Below are positions 1 through 9,398 of a stretch of 64,000 nt of DNA, piece by piece. The first letter of the stretch is position 1, and every line of letters starts with the position of its first letter. A program made the position numbers and the translations under genes. Below the pieces are notes generated by a model. It made no database searches. It was given only the letters and a program-made list of their open reading frames with translations, and had not been told where the DNA came from. This DNA is from Chengkuizengella axinellae (GTDB taxonomy: Bacteria > Bacillota > Bacilli > Paenibacillales > KCTC-33759): positions 124,001 to 188,000 of the forward strand of contig NZ_JAVAMP010000005.1 in assembly GCF_030730905.1 (NCBI RefSeq). Direction: 5' to 3'.

Positions 1-128
1 CTAAATCTGGAAGTTATGAATATTCAAATCACTTCTACACAGAGAATTATATCAGAAAATGAAATTATGTAAACACATAAATGAACATTTGTAAAAGAAG
101 TTATTTCCAATCCAATATAAAATACACG

Positions 129-160
129 AAAAAACCTCACAGTTCTGTAACTGTAAGGTT
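129..160 (-). terminator. Rho-independent terminator after deoR
   Basis: On the minus strand a 12-bp stem (arms 133-144 and 149-160, one C-A mismatch, 4-nt loop) is followed by a run of six T. It lies about 85 nt beyond the deoR stop. Nothing else recognisable is present in positions 1-244. Confidence 0.8.
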
Positions 161-244
161 AAAACGTTTTGTCGAGAGTTTAAACGATAGATTCCGAGCC
201 ATTTTCACTTAAGGAAGTATATATGATTCATAACATATATCATT

Positions 245-1186
245 TTATTTCTTATCTAATAAAAATTGAGCTGTAAATTGATCCGTTACAAGAACATTTG
301 TAAACCCGCCTTTGAGCGCTCCGTAAATTCCCTCAATTTTATGGGACCCTCCAGCGACCAAAATTGAATATTCCTTCTTTTTTAATTCTTCTAACTCAAT
401 ACCAAGCGTTCTAGCATTTAATTCTTTACTGCAGATTTCTCCATCCTTATCAAAAAATTTAGAGCAAATATCGCCAACAGCTTTAGAATAAATCATACTT
501 AAATCTTCCTCTGTAAAGTATCCAAGCCTAAATAATATAGATTCAGATTTAATCGGTCCAATCGTGTAAAGAGCAATGTTGGATTGTTTTCCTAATTCTA
601 ATATCCTATGAATATGTCGATCCGCTTCCATTGCTTGTTTTACAACAATATGATCCACAATTGCAGGCAGGGGCAAGTGATGAGGGGCTGTGTCAAATGC
701 TTTACCAAAGAGATACAAGATTTCATTCGCATACGTATTTGTTTCTGAATGGCTTACTCCACCCTTCAATTGAACAACCTTCACATCTTTTATTGCTTTC
801 TGCTTTAACTCCACAGCAACATGATGCATCGTAGTTCCCCATGTTACTCCAATGATATCGCCATCCTTAACAATTTCATGTAAATAGGACGCCGTTTTTT
901 CACCTAAATACATTTTTATAATACCGTCTTCATATTGAGGAACATGAGTAACGATTGCTTTTTTTAGATTGAACTTTTGTTCAAGTTGAACGGACAAATT
1001 CTCAACATCTTCCGTTGGATCTGTAATTTTTATTTCAACAATACCTTCATCTTTTGCTTGTTGGAGAAGTCTAGAAATTGTTGGACGAGAAATACCTAAT
1101 TGTTTAGCTATATCACTTTGGTTATAGTCCAATAAATAATACAGCTTAGAGACTTCTATCATTTTTTCCAATTTCTCTTTATCCAT
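245..1186 (-). CDS. deoR: DeoR-type (SorC family) deoxyribonucleoside regulator
   Basis: A 313-residue cytoplasmic transcription factor of the SorC sugar-binding family, which bind effector phosphosugars and repress sugar operons. The N-terminal helix-turn-helix is at about residues 20-50 (QSDIAKQLGISRPTISRLL), followed by the effector domain with the family motifs VKDGDIIGVTWGTTM and VAGGSHK. Length and sequence resemble Bacillus subtilis DeoR, which represses the deoxyribose-phosphate aldolase operon in response to deoxyribose-5-phosphate. No dra, nupC or pdp gene is visible in the window; they may lie beyond position 1, or the regulator may act elsewhere. The ATG at 1186 follows AAGGTGATG. 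The gene is divergent from the next one. Confidence 0.85.
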   Translation of the reverse strand: MDKEKLEKMIEVSKLYYLLDYNQSDIAKQLGISRPTISRLLQQAKDEGIVEIKITDPTEDVENLSVQLEQKFNLKKAIVTHVPQYEDGIIKMYLGEKTASYLHEIVKDGDIIGVTWGTTMHHVAVELKQKAIKDVKVVQLKGGVSHSETNTYANEILYLFGKAFDTAPHHLPLPAIVDHIVVKQAMEADRHIHRILELGKQSNIALYTIGPIKSESILFRLGYFTEEDLSMIYSKAVGDICSKFFDKDGEICSKELNARTLGIELEELKKKEYSILVAGGSHKIEGIYGALKGGFTNVLVTDQFTAQFLLDKK

Positions 1187-1397
1187 TTCATCACCTTCTT
1201 CCTTACAAAATTCTCATTTTTTTTCATTTTAACAAACTATGAGAAATATTTCATTGAAGTTAAACATTTTTTCCAAAACTAAATAATGTATAAGCTTATG
1301 GAAAGTTATTGATACTACACATGACAATTCTTTTTGAAAATCCTAAGAGTGATCTTCGAAAGTGTTATTAAATCCTTATTAAGGGGGGGATTTCATA

Positions 1398-2228
1398 ATG
1401 AATATTACAATCTGGCCACATGTGATCTCCATGCCCATCTACTTTGGGATACTATTGTTTATCATCTCTTTTTTTCGAAAACATTACATACTTTCAGCCT
1501 ATTTTTGGATCGCCATGTTATTTACATTCCCTCTATGGATGATTGGTGGTGTTGAAGGATGGTTTCGATGGGCAAAAATTTTGAGCGTCCTTATTCCAAC
1601 CATTATCGTTGGCTTTTCTCGCATTGCTGTATATGAAAACAAAGAAGGTAGATTATGGAATACTTTAAAATCTGAACAATTTCTTTGGTTTTTCTATGGT
1701 ATTTTATTTCTTAATATCTTAGAAGCAACTTTAAAAGATGCAACAATGGGAAATTATTATAATGCTTTAACTGGTTTTCTTCTTTGTGTTACTATCCCAT
1801 TCGCACCTAAGTTTTGGAGAATTACAACTTCTAAGTATGGTGATTTAATTGCCTACACAACCGCTTCTTGGAACTTCCTTTACACTTCATGGAATGCTTG
1901 TTTCGTGTATGCAGAGAGTCCCATTTATTTCGCTAGTTCTTTATGTATCTTATTAGCTGCTGAAATATATCCTATTATTAAAAGACGTCCAGAATTATAC
2001 ATCATTGCTCGAATATATACTTTAGCAGCACATCTGGTATTAAGAGCCAGTTTTGATATTTTCCCTATGACTATGAACGCTTCCTCCTGGTTTAATCCCG
2101 ATGTACTGCATATTTGGGGCCTCATTAATTTCATTTTAATTGTTCCATATTTGTTTTGGCATATGTGGCAATTACACTCTGGAAACTCGATAAAAAGCTT
2201 TACCCGTAATCGTGGTATGAAACAATAA
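1398..2228 (+). CDS. Polytopic membrane protein of unknown function
   Basis: A 276-residue protein that is hydrophobic nearly throughout, with about eight predicted membrane segments (near residues 9-27, 33-52, 60-77, 95-112, 122-140, 170-190, 200-220 and 238-256) and no signal peptide. Aromatic residues are unusually common, with tryptophans in almost every segment. It resembles uncharacterised membrane proteins found singly in Bacillales; I do not recognise a characterised relative. A strong AAGGGGGGG precedes the ATG. It is convergent with ykoC, leaving only 5 nt between the two stop codons, so there is no room for a terminator between them. The function is unknown and nothing in the neighbours suggests one. 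Confidence 0.75.
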   Translation: MNITIWPHVISMPIYFGILLFIISFFRKHYILSAYFWIAMLFTFPLWMIGGVEGWFRWAKILSVLIPTIIVGFSRIAVYENKEGRLWNTLKSEQFLWFFYGILFLNILEATLKDATMGNYYNALTGFLLCVTIPFAPKFWRITTSKYGDLIAYTTASWNFLYTSWNACFVYAESPIYFASSLCILLAAEIYPIIKRRPELYIIARIYTLAAHLVLRASFDIFPMTMNASSWFNPDVLHIWGLINFILIVPYLFWHMWQLHSGNSIKSFTRNRGMKQ

Positions 2229-2233
2229 CAAAG

Positions 2234-3034
2234 TTACTTATACCTCACATCAGTAATAGCAAAATAAGGGTACTGCACACTAATGAAATACGCAGCTGAA
2301 AGCAATATCAGAAAATAAAGAACAAACATAATATCATTCCACGAAAAAGTGATTTTGTAATAATAAGTACGATTTTTGACTTGTGAAAATCTTTTTGCTT
2401 CCATCGCTACCGCTACTCGGTGAGCGCGACGAATACTTTGTGATAACATAGGAATAGAATATTTGCGAAGTACTTCATAAAACCCTTTCATTCCACGTTT
2501 GTGTTGTACACCTCGAACCTTCATCGCATAACGAATTGTTTGGAATTCCTCAATCATAATAGGAATAAGACGTAAACCTGCCAGAAAGCTGTATGCATAT
2601 TTTGAGGGTATCTTTAATTGCTGCATTAGAGAATAAAAGAGAAAAACAGGTCTTGTTGTTAGTGCAAAGATGATACCCAATCCAGTAAAAATAAGTGCAC
2701 GAAGTCCAACATGAATCCCTCGAAAAAAACTCTCTTCTGTAATATGAATAAGTCCCCATCCAAACCAAGTTGTATCTCCTTTTCCGAAAAATATCATCGG
2801 TATTGCAGTGGTTATGAACATGAATAACACTGGGATCAGGATCAATATCACTCGTTTAGCAGGCTGTCCGCTAAAAAGCAAAAACATAAAAAGAATAACA
2901 ACCATATAGTTCATCATAATGTTGATATTATGAATGAAAAGAACCATAATAAACAACACTAAAATCACAATTAATTTAAAACTTGGATTAATTTTATGAA
3001 GCCAGGTTTCTTTATGTATAAAATCAAATTGCAT
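2234..3034 (-). CDS. ykoC: ECF transporter membrane component (EcfT), YkoC-like
   Basis: A 266-residue membrane protein of the CbiQ/EcfT family, the scaffold that couples the ATPases of an energy-coupling-factor importer to the substrate-binding component. About five membrane segments are visible (residues 20-45, 50-70, 90-115 and 235-255 are clearest), with the cytoplasmic coupling-helix region near residues 145-215, including the AMKVRG and SIRRAHRVAVAMEAKRF stretches typical of the family. Its start (ATG at 3034) is preceded by GGGGAGAAG. As the last gene of the tenA-ykoE-ykoD-ykoC operon it should serve uptake of the hydroxymethylpyrimidine moiety of thiamine or a related pyrimidine. Confidence 0.85.
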   Translation of the reverse strand: MQFDFIHKETWLHKINPSFKLIVILVLFIMVLFIHNINIMMNYMVVILFMFLLFSGQPAKRVILILIPVLFMFITTAIPMIFFGKGDTTWFGWGLIHITEESFFRGIHVGLRALIFTGLGIIFALTTRPVFLFYSLMQQLKIPSKYAYSFLAGLRLIPIMIEEFQTIRYAMKVRGVQHKRGMKGFYEVLRKYSIPMLSQSIRRAHRVAVAMEAKRFSQVKNRTYYYKITFSWNDIMFVLYFLILLSAAYFISVQYPYFAITDVRYK

Positions 3035-3072
3035 GCTTTCTTCTCCCCACCTTCCTATTTAAGGTTCTTTTT

Positions 3073-4518
3073 TTATATTTCTTTGAAAAGCTGTTCAGCC
3101 TTTCCATCAAAAGTTAGTTTCCCCTCTTCAATCAACCACACTCTTGTTGAAAAATATTTTACGATTTCCATACTATGTGTAACCATAAAGACTGATGTCC
3201 CTTGTTTACGCCAATGTTCAATGAGCTCTAATATCTTAAACGTGTTTTTGGCATCCTGCCCAAAAGTCGGCTCATCCAACAACACTATTTTTTGTTCCTT
3301 TATGATAGCTGCCGCCACACTGAGTCTTCGTTTTTGCCCCATAGACAATTGATATGGATGTTGTTCCTTCTGTTCTTTTAAACGAAACTCGTTTAAAAAA
3401 GTCGTTACCTTTTCATCTATAGTTTGTTGATCTAACTTATCTATTTGCAAGGAATAAGCAATTTCATCATATACAGAGTTTGTTACAAATTGAAATTCTG
3501 GATTCTGAAAAACGAATGCGAGATCATTTGTTAATTTTTTTACTTTATCGACTGATCGCCCATCCACCTTATAATCTCCTGTTGTTTTAATAAGCTGCAT
3601 CAATGAATGAAGCAGTGTACTTTTTCCTGCCCCATTTTCTCCAATGATTGCAATCCATTCCCCTGGAAAAACAGTAGTATCTTCTATTTCAATCTTAGGA
3701 AATTTCCCCCTATATCCTGTAAACTCAGATACAGAAATTAATTCATGATCTTTATTAGGTACGATTGGAGTTGTTTTTTGCTCTTTTTTTATATAATCTT
3801 TCCAAACACCTGGATACCAAATGCCCTGATCCATTAATTGCTGCTTATAGGTAGTCATGATATAATCCTTGGAACCATCAGCAATAATTTCTCCTTCCTC
3901 GTTAAAAAGAATAATCCGTTCAATAAAGTCCAAAACATGGTCTATTTTATGTTCTACAACAACTACTGTTTTATCTCTAGCAACCTCTTTAATGGTATCC
4001 CAAATTTGCTTTGTACTTTCTGGATCAAGCATGGCTGTAGGCTCATCTAAAAACAAAACATCAGGCTGCAAAGCCATGACGGAAGCAATCGCCAACCTTT
4101 GTTTCATACCACCTGAAAGTGTATGTATTAAAGTATGGATATCATCTAGTTCCAAATGAACCAAATCTAAATATTGTTGAATTTTATCCTGCATTTCACT
4201 ACGAGGTGTTTGTAAGTTTTCCAACACAAATGCAATTTCCTCATCTACATAAGGCATGCAAAATTGAGTATCTGGGTCTTGAAAAACATAGCCCCAAGAT
4301 TCGGGCGTAGTAATATGATCCGCTTTGATGGGGACTTCAATTGCATGTGGAATTAAACCTGATAAAACTTGAAGCAATGTTGATTTCCCACACCCTGATG
4401 GACCTAAAATTAATACTTTTTCACCTTCAAAAAAAGAAGAGGAGACATCTTTAAACAATAAAGATGAACTCCCAGCAAATTTTAACCGTAAGTTTTCTAC
4501 ATTAGCTATATGTGACAT
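3073..4518 (-). CDS. ykoD: Duplicated ECF transporter ATPase, YkoD-like
   Basis: A 481-residue protein with two complete ABC ATPase domains in tandem. The first has Walker A GPSGCGKST near residues 39-47 and signature LSGGM with LFLDEP after it; the second has Walker A GENGAGKST near residue 295, signature LSMGQ, and VLLDEP. Ordinary ECF systems use two separate ATPases (EcfA1/A2); this fused form is the YkoD type. It powers pyrimidine uptake with YkoC and YkoE. ATG at 4518 is preceded by GAGGTG with 6-nt spacing. It sits 15 nt after ykoE. Confidence 0.9.
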   Translation of the reverse strand: MSHIANVENLRLKFAGSSSLLFKDVSSSFFEGEKVLILGPSGCGKSTLLQVLSGLIPHAIEVPIKADHITTPESWGYVFQDPDTQFCMPYVDEEIAFVLENLQTPRSEMQDKIQQYLDLVHLELDDIHTLIHTLSGGMKQRLAIASVMALQPDVLFLDEPTAMLDPESTKQIWDTIKEVARDKTVVVVEHKIDHVLDFIERIILFNEEGEIIADGSKDYIMTTYKQQLMDQGIWYPGVWKDYIKKEQKTTPIVPNKDHELISVSEFTGYRGKFPKIEIEDTTVFPGEWIAIIGENGAGKSTLLHSLMQLIKTTGDYKVDGRSVDKVKKLTNDLAFVFQNPEFQFVTNSVYDEIAYSLQIDKLDQQTIDEKVTTFLNEFRLKEQKEQHPYQLSMGQKRRLSVAAAIIKEQKIVLLDEPTFGQDAKNTFKILELIEHWRKQGTSVFMVTHSMEIVKYFSTRVWLIEEGKLTFDGKAEQLFKEI

Positions 4519-4533
4519 CTATGACACCTCAGG

Positions 4534-5115
4534 TTACTTATCCAACGCATCATAGTCTTCTTTTGATGCTGGACGAACTAAGTTTGTAACACCTGTTGCT
4601 TCTAAAGCTTTTACAAGAAAATAAGCAAATACACCACAAATGACAATGGCACTAATCGTTCTAAATCCTATCATTAACGCTAAATTCCAAGCTTCTAAAT
4701 CACCGATATAACCTTTATACCAGTCAAATAACAAGGATGCAGCTGCAGATGCAGCTCCTGCAAGAGAAACAACTAAAATATCATAACGCTTATAACGTAC
4801 TGCAAAAAATACTAATTCTGCAAAAAGCCCTTGTAAGAATCCATATATCAATAATTCTACTCCATACGGCGAACCCAAAATCAATGATCCTGATGCTGCT
4901 GCCAATTCAGCTAGTAAAGCAACTCCAGGTTTTCGAATAATTAAATAAGCAACCGTTGCAGCGATAAACCACATACCATAGCTTAATTGATCAATGTGTA
5001 GTCCCAAACCACCTAAAAACTCATAAAATGGAGTCCAAAGTTGATACACAATTCCAAACACAATGGCAATCACAAATGTAACTAATATATCTGTAAGTTT
5101 TAATCCTTTACTCAT
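4534..5115 (-). CDS. ykoE: ECF transporter substrate-binding component, YkoE-like
   Basis: A 193-residue integral membrane S-component with about five to six hydrophobic segments and the family stretch GSPYGVELLIYGFLQGLFAE near residues 100-120. YkoE-type S-components bind thiamine or its pyrimidine precursor; placement behind a TPP riboswitch and tenA supports that substrate. I chose ATG 5115 (MSKGLK) because GGAG lies directly against the upstream in-frame ATG at 5124 but about 9 nt from this one. Confidence 0.87.
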   Translation of the reverse strand: MSKGLKLTDILVTFVIAIVFGIVYQLWTPFYEFLGGLGLHIDQLSYGMWFIAATVAYLIIRKPGVALLAELAAASGSLILGSPYGVELLIYGFLQGLFAELVFFAVRYKRYDILVVSLAGAASAAASLLFDWYKGYIGDLEAWNLALMIGFRTISAIVICGVFAYFLVKALEATGVTNLVRPASKEDYDALDK

Positions 5116-5184
5116 GTCATTCATCTCCTAGTTTTATTTATACTTCCCTAAAAACAATCATCATATTTTATATCTGATAAAAAT

Positions 5185-5874
5185 TTAATATATTGTAGGT
5201 AACGATGATAAGTCCACGGGCCATGTCTCTTTTCGATAAGCCATTTCCCAAAACATGTACTCATACTGACTACTAATCAAATAGTTTTCTTTCATCCGTT
5301 CTCTGTCTGCTTCTGACACTTTTTCCGCCACATCATCTGTTAACTGAATTACCTCATTAACCAATTTACCAAACCAGTCTCCTCCATAAGTAGCTATCCA
5401 CTCTTGATAGATAGGTTCATCGGGTATGGCATGTTTCTGCTTTTCACCTATTTCATAATAGAGCCAGTAACATGGCAATATAGCAGCCACTGTATCTCCA
5501 ATTTGACCTGTATGTGCAGCACGATACAAATGTGAAACATAAGCATAAGCTGAAGGCGCTGGCTTAAAGCTTGCTATATCTTCTTCAGAAATATCCAATT
5601 GCACGAAAAAATGTTTATGCAGAGATAACTCTGCTCTATTCGTTTCAACTGCATGTGATGCCATGCGGCTAATCGTATGTAAATCATCAGCTTGTGCAGC
5701 TGCTATCGATTGGATTCTTGCAAAATGACTTAAATAATATGAATCTTGTAAAACGTAAAACCGAAAACGATCCATAGACAGCGTTCCGTCTGCTAATCCA
5801 GCAACAAATGGATGATTAAAGCTAGCTTCCCATATAGGGTCTACTTCTTTTCTTATCTGCTCAGTAAATTTCAC
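5185..5874 (-). CDS. tenA: Aminopyrimidine aminohydrolase TenA
   Basis: A 229-residue TenA/THI-4 family enzyme, the usual length. TenA hydrolyses 4-amino-5-aminomethyl-2-methylpyrimidine, a thiamine breakdown product, to hydroxymethylpyrimidine, which feeds thiamine synthesis. Family landmarks are FYVLQDSYYLSHFAR, the conserved C in ILPCYWLYYEIG (the catalytic cysteine region) and WEMAYRKETW near the C-terminus. The start is the second GTG of AACGTGGTG at 5874, 6 nt after AGGAGG; the longer frame to 5901 would place the Shine-Dalgarno inside the gene. It is the first gene of the TPP-controlled operon. In B. subtilis the equivalent ykoFEDC operon begins with YkoF, absent here. Confidence 0.92.
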   Translation of the reverse strand: MKFTEQIRKEVDPIWEASFNHPFVAGLADGTLSMDRFRFYVLQDSYYLSHFARIQSIAAAQADDLHTISRMASHAVETNRAELSLHKHFFVQLDISEEDIASFKPAPSAYAYVSHLYRAAHTGQIGDTVAAILPCYWLYYEIGEKQKHAIPDEPIYQEWIATYGGDWFGKLVNEVIQLTDDVAEKVSEADRERMKENYLISSQYEYMFWEMAYRKETWPVDLSSLPTIY

Positions 5875-5904
5875 CACGTTCCTCCTTTCCAAGATGATCA
5901 AAAC

Positions 5905-5930
5905 AAAAAAACCACTCTACGCCAGAGTGG
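5905..5930 (-). terminator. Intrinsic terminator of the TPP riboswitch expression platform
   Basis: On the minus strand a 7-bp GC-rich stem (arms 5912-5918 and 5924-5930) with a 5-nt loop is followed by seven T. It lies between the aptamer and the tenA Shine-Dalgarno, so ligand binding would end transcription before tenA. Confidence 0.85.
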
Positions 5931-5969
5931 GATTTAGACAAATATAAGTAAGTTTTAAAAAAATACTGC

Positions 5970-6066
5970 ATTCATCCACTTTCCTACGCTAGTATTAGCT
6001 AGATCAGGTACAAGGGTTAAGGCTGTTCGGCCCTTCTCAGCAATTTTATTTGCGCCCCTAGTGGTT
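5970..6066 (-). promoter_or_regulatory. TPP riboswitch (THI element)
   Basis: Read on the minus strand, the aptamer begins GGGGCGC near 6056 and contains the conserved CTGAGA core near 6038-6043, ACCCTT near 6015, and ACCTGATCTAG followed by GTAGGAAAGTGG at the 3' side (about 5975-6010). These are the standard TPP-binding elements. It controls tenA-ykoE-ykoD-ykoC through the terminator at 5905-5930, so the operon should be off when thiamine pyrophosphate is plentiful. Confidence 0.95.
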
Positions 6067-6154
6067 ACTATATTAAATTCAAATAATACATTACTATAGT
6101 TTATTTAATTTAACAAGGAAAATGATTTCCACTTCTAACAGCTATAAAGAAAAT

Positions 6155-6196
6155 CTAACTTTCAGTGGGAGTTTTCATATACCTATTGAAAGTTAG
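6155..6196. repeat. Dispersed palindromic repeat, family A, copy 1
   Basis: Perfect 10-bp arms CTAACTTTCA / TGAAAGTTAG (6155-6164, 6187-6196) enclose a GTGGGAG-containing loop. Related copies are at 15618, 32655 and 57791. It lies between uvsE and the TPP operon leader and could act as a terminator-like hairpin for neither strand in particular, because no T-run follows. Confidence 0.75.
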
Positions 6197-6238
6197 ACTA
6201 ATACAGCAAGTACTGATATGAAATTAAAGAAACCACTT

Positions 6239-7198
6239 TCAAATCTCAATAGTCGACTGGTTGATCACCTTTACTCCGTCTTCTTCTTTTAAATCACGCA
6301 TTAATTGAAACAATGCATCATCTTTCTTTTTGGCTTCAATCATAACGTCTATTTGACCTGTTTTATTTGCTATAGGACGTAAAAAACCTAATAAAAATTG
6401 AGGATCCACATAATCTGAATGACCTCTTGGATCTTTTTCGCTTTTAGGGCTTGAAACATGGATTTTAGGAGGGATATCTTGCTCTGACCAAGTATTTTTA
6501 ACTCGAGGCCATAACTCAACTGCCTCCTCTCCATCATTATTAACCCAGTGGTGATGAATGTCCAACACCATTGGAACCGACAACTGTTCACAGGTCTCTA
6601 ATGTTTCTTTTGCAGTGAATGTTTTATCATCATTTTCTAACGTGATTCTTCGTTTTACATTTTCCTCAAGACCTTTAAAGTTTTTAATAAAACGTTCAAT
6701 ACTTTTTGGTTTATTGGCGTATGACCCACCTATGTGTATATTATATTTTGCTCTTTCATCCAACCCCATCGCTTCCAACATAGATAAGTGCTTTTGTAAA
6801 TCAAGTATGGAATTTTTTAGAACCTCGGCTCTTGGGGTGCTAAGTACTGTAAAGTGATCAGGATGAAAACTGACACGCATTTTATGTAATTTTACATAAT
6901 CCCCTACTTCTTTGAATTTCTCATTTAAAAAAGGAAAGGGATCCCAACCTTTCAGCATTTCATGTCCAATCAAGGGGATCAGTTTAGAGGAAAAGCGATA
7001 CAAAGAAATGTCATGTGCCCGATTGTGATATAAAAGCCTGAGTGTATTTTGTAGATTTTCTTCTGCTATTCTTTCCAGCTTTCGAATCGCCGCTTCACGA
7101 TCCTCTATTTTTTTAAAGCTGGTAGCTGTCATTGTTTTTGAGGGTGATGCATTTTTCACAATGACTGACATTGCAACATATCCAAAACGTACAATCAT
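6239..7198 (-). CDS. uvsE: UV DNA damage endonuclease UvsE
   Basis: A 319-residue UVDE-family enzyme with a TIM-barrel fold that nicks DNA 5' of UV photoproducts and other lesions, independently of UvrABC. The N-terminal MIVRFGYVAMS is characteristic (R-x-G-Y-V), and metal-ligand motifs of the barrel are visible: RVSFHPDHF, YNIHIGGSY, LENDD, LDIHHHWVN and PKIHVSSPK. The ATG at 7198 is preceded by GGAGGG with 6-nt spacing. The full family length is present. It stands alone between the TPP operon and pepF. Homologues are common in spore-forming Bacillales, where they contribute to UV resistance. Confidence 0.93.
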   Translation of the reverse strand: MIVRFGYVAMSVIVKNASPSKTMTATSFKKIEDREAAIRKLERIAEENLQNTLRLLYHNRAHDISLYRFSSKLIPLIGHEMLKGWDPFPFLNEKFKEVGDYVKLHKMRVSFHPDHFTVLSTPRAEVLKNSILDLQKHLSMLEAMGLDERAKYNIHIGGSYANKPKSIERFIKNFKGLEENVKRRITLENDDKTFTAKETLETCEQLSVPMVLDIHHHWVNNDGEEAVELWPRVKNTWSEQDIPPKIHVSSPKSEKDPRGHSDYVDPQFLLGFLRPIANKTGQIDVMIEAKKKDDALFQLMRDLKEEDGVKVINQSTIEI

Positions 7199-7346
7199 GA
7201 TTATCCCTCCAGCAGCATTTTCAACACGATTACAGGAATTTCAGTACCATGATCCATGATAAAGATCAACCTAATATACAGTGTTTAACCATTTATATTG
7301 TTAATTTGTCCAACTGGAGGGAATATCAACCAATTTATTTTATTTG

Positions 7347-9149
7347 TTAGTTAGATGAAGTTGTTAACTCTAAAAACTGCTGAATATCTGCAGCAATCAT
7401 GTCCATTGCATTTTGCCAAAAATCTTGTTTTTTTAGATCTACATCTAAGTGCTTCTGTGTTAACTGCTCAATCGTCATTTTTCCAGTATCACGAAGTAAG
7501 TCATTGTATTTCTTTTCAAACACAGTGCGGTTTTTTAAAGCATAAGCATATAAACCTTGACTATATAAATATCCAAATGTATACGGAAAATTATAAAAGG
7601 AACGATCCGTGAAATAAAAATGTCTGATCATCATCCAGAAAAAATCACTATAATCTTCTAGATATCCCTGATACGCATCTTTCTCTGCTTTAACATATAA
7701 ATCATTGATATGTTCAACCGTTAGACTACCTTTTTTTCTGAGTTCATAAAATTGCTTTTCAAACTCAAATCTTGCTTGAATATGACAAAGATAAGAAACA
7801 GAATTTTGAATTTTTTGGTCTAACAGAGCAATTTTCTGTTCTTTTTTTTCTGCAGATTCAACCATCTCATTTGCTACGATCGTTTCTGCAAAGGTTGAAG
7901 CCGTTTCAGCTATGGATGTAGGATACTTCTGACAAAATGGTGGAATATCATCTAAAACCATCTGTTGATGAAAAACATGTCCAAGTTCATGCGCTAATGT
8001 TCTTAAGCTTTCTGGTGTACCATGATAGCTCATAAACACACGGCTTTGTTTGGTTATTGGAAATCGAGCAGCAAAACCCCCAATCGCTTTCGTACTTCTA
8101 ATTTCAATATCAATCCATTTTTCTTCAATGGCTTGTTTTGCGCTTAAAGACATAGATGAACTAAATTTACTAAATAGGTTTATGATTAATTCGGCTGCTT
8201 CCTCATAAGAATAATGTTGCGTAGTTTTAATATCTAAAGGAGAAGATACGTCAAACCAGTTTAGTTTTTCAATCCCTAGATATTGTGCTTTTCGTTCAAA
8301 ATATGCCTTTATTATGGACTTGTTTTTATTTATCACGCTCCACATCATATCCAATGTTTCATAAGATAATCTGTTTTCTCTAAGTGGAGTGGTTAAAATG
8401 GAATGATCTTCTTTATTTCTACGTTTATTAACCTGCAATCTAAAACCAGCTATGTTGTTAAATGATGCGGCAAAAATATCTGCATGCTCTTTACAAGCTT
8501 GTTCCATTTTCTGAGCAATATGTTTTCGAGTTTTGCGATCACTTGAACTAATTAGTTTGTTATAAGCTTTTCCAAGTGCTAGTGTTTCAAGTTCTCCATC
8601 TAAATCGACTTTTACATTTACTTTGTTAATCGTTGATTGATAGAGAGAATACCATGCGTTAAAACCACTTACAGAAAGATCATTAATTAATGATTCTTGA
8701 TCTAGAGGAAATTTTGTTTTTGCATACTCTCTCATTTTATTTAAGGGAAAAGCAATAGATTCAATCTCAGAATGAATGATCAGTTCATTCCAAGTATGTT
8801 CTGATATATTAAAAAGCTGCATTTCAAAATCATTTTCTAAAGTTTTATAACTAGAGGCTATTCGGTCTGTGCGCTCTTTAAGAAGTTTTGCTTTATGATC
8901 TTCCACATCATTAGAGATTAAGCAAATGACAAATTCCTCTACTTCAAACAATCTTGCATATATATCTTGCACTCTATGAATCGTTTTAACCCAATCTTTT
9001 ATATCCGTTATCTGCTTTCTTTTCAATTCCTCAGCTTCATTCAAAATATCATTTTCTAATTGTGTTAAAAATAACTCTAATTGTGGAGAATTGCTGCCTC
9101 CATCGAAAATAGAGTCCAGATCCCAGCGTTGATTTAAAGTATTTTTCAT
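7347..9149 (-). CDS. pepF: M3-family oligoendopeptidase (PepF type)
   Basis: A 600-residue cytoplasmic zinc metallopeptidase of family M3 that degrades oligopeptides of about 7-20 residues. The catalytic HELGHVFHQ motif (HExxH) is near residues 385-395, with the downstream glutamate ligand in the AETASTFAETI stretch about 25 residues later. The N-terminal third is the helical PepF domain. The preferred start is ATG 9149, about 9 nt behind AGGAT; the GTG at 9155 is an in-frame alternative that is too close. It is monocistronic as far as can be seen. Confidence 0.9.
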   Translation of the reverse strand: MKNTLNQRWDLDSIFDGGSNSPQLELFLTQLENDILNEAEELKRKQITDIKDWVKTIHRVQDIYARLFEVEEFVICLISNDVEDHKAKLLKERTDRIASSYKTLENDFEMQLFNISEHTWNELIIHSEIESIAFPLNKMREYAKTKFPLDQESLINDLSVSGFNAWYSLYQSTINKVNVKVDLDGELETLALGKAYNKLISSSDRKTRKHIAQKMEQACKEHADIFAASFNNIAGFRLQVNKRRNKEDHSILTTPLRENRLSYETLDMMWSVINKNKSIIKAYFERKAQYLGIEKLNWFDVSSPLDIKTTQHYSYEEAAELIINLFSKFSSSMSLSAKQAIEEKWIDIEIRSTKAIGGFAARFPITKQSRVFMSYHGTPESLRTLAHELGHVFHQQMVLDDIPPFCQKYPTSIAETASTFAETIVANEMVESAEKKEQKIALLDQKIQNSVSYLCHIQARFEFEKQFYELRKKGSLTVEHINDLYVKAEKDAYQGYLEDYSDFFWMMIRHFYFTDRSFYNFPYTFGYLYSQGLYAYALKNRTVFEKKYNDLLRDTGKMTIEQLTQKHLDVDLKKQDFWQNAMDMIAADIQQFLELTTSSN

Positions 9150-9333
9150 TATCACATATCCTATCCTATATTTATTCTTGGTAACCAGATTTCATGGAAC
9201 TTTAGATTTAAAGCTTATCTTATTTCCGGATTTTTTATTTCGGATTCCAATAGGTTAATTATACCAAAAACCAGAAACGAAACAAACATATGTTCTATTG
9301 ATTGATGCAATTATGTTCCTATTCATAAAATAA

Positions 9334-9380
9334 AAAGAAAGAGCATTCATTCCATATAAGATATAAATGCTCTTTCTTTT
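9334..9380 (-). terminator. Terminator after the class III aminotransferase
   Basis: Long inverted repeat around AAAGAAAGAGCATT and its complement (arms about 9334-9347 and 9366-9379) with T-rich flank on the minus strand, 20 nt beyond the stop at 9399. A-rich and T-rich flanks would let it work in both directions. Confidence 0.75.
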
Positions 9381-9398
9381 CTATTTCATTCTTAGATA

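Noticed and set aside
631-834. Plus-strand frame inside deoR
   Set aside because: Antisense to a well-conserved gene, no ribosome site, no recognisable product.
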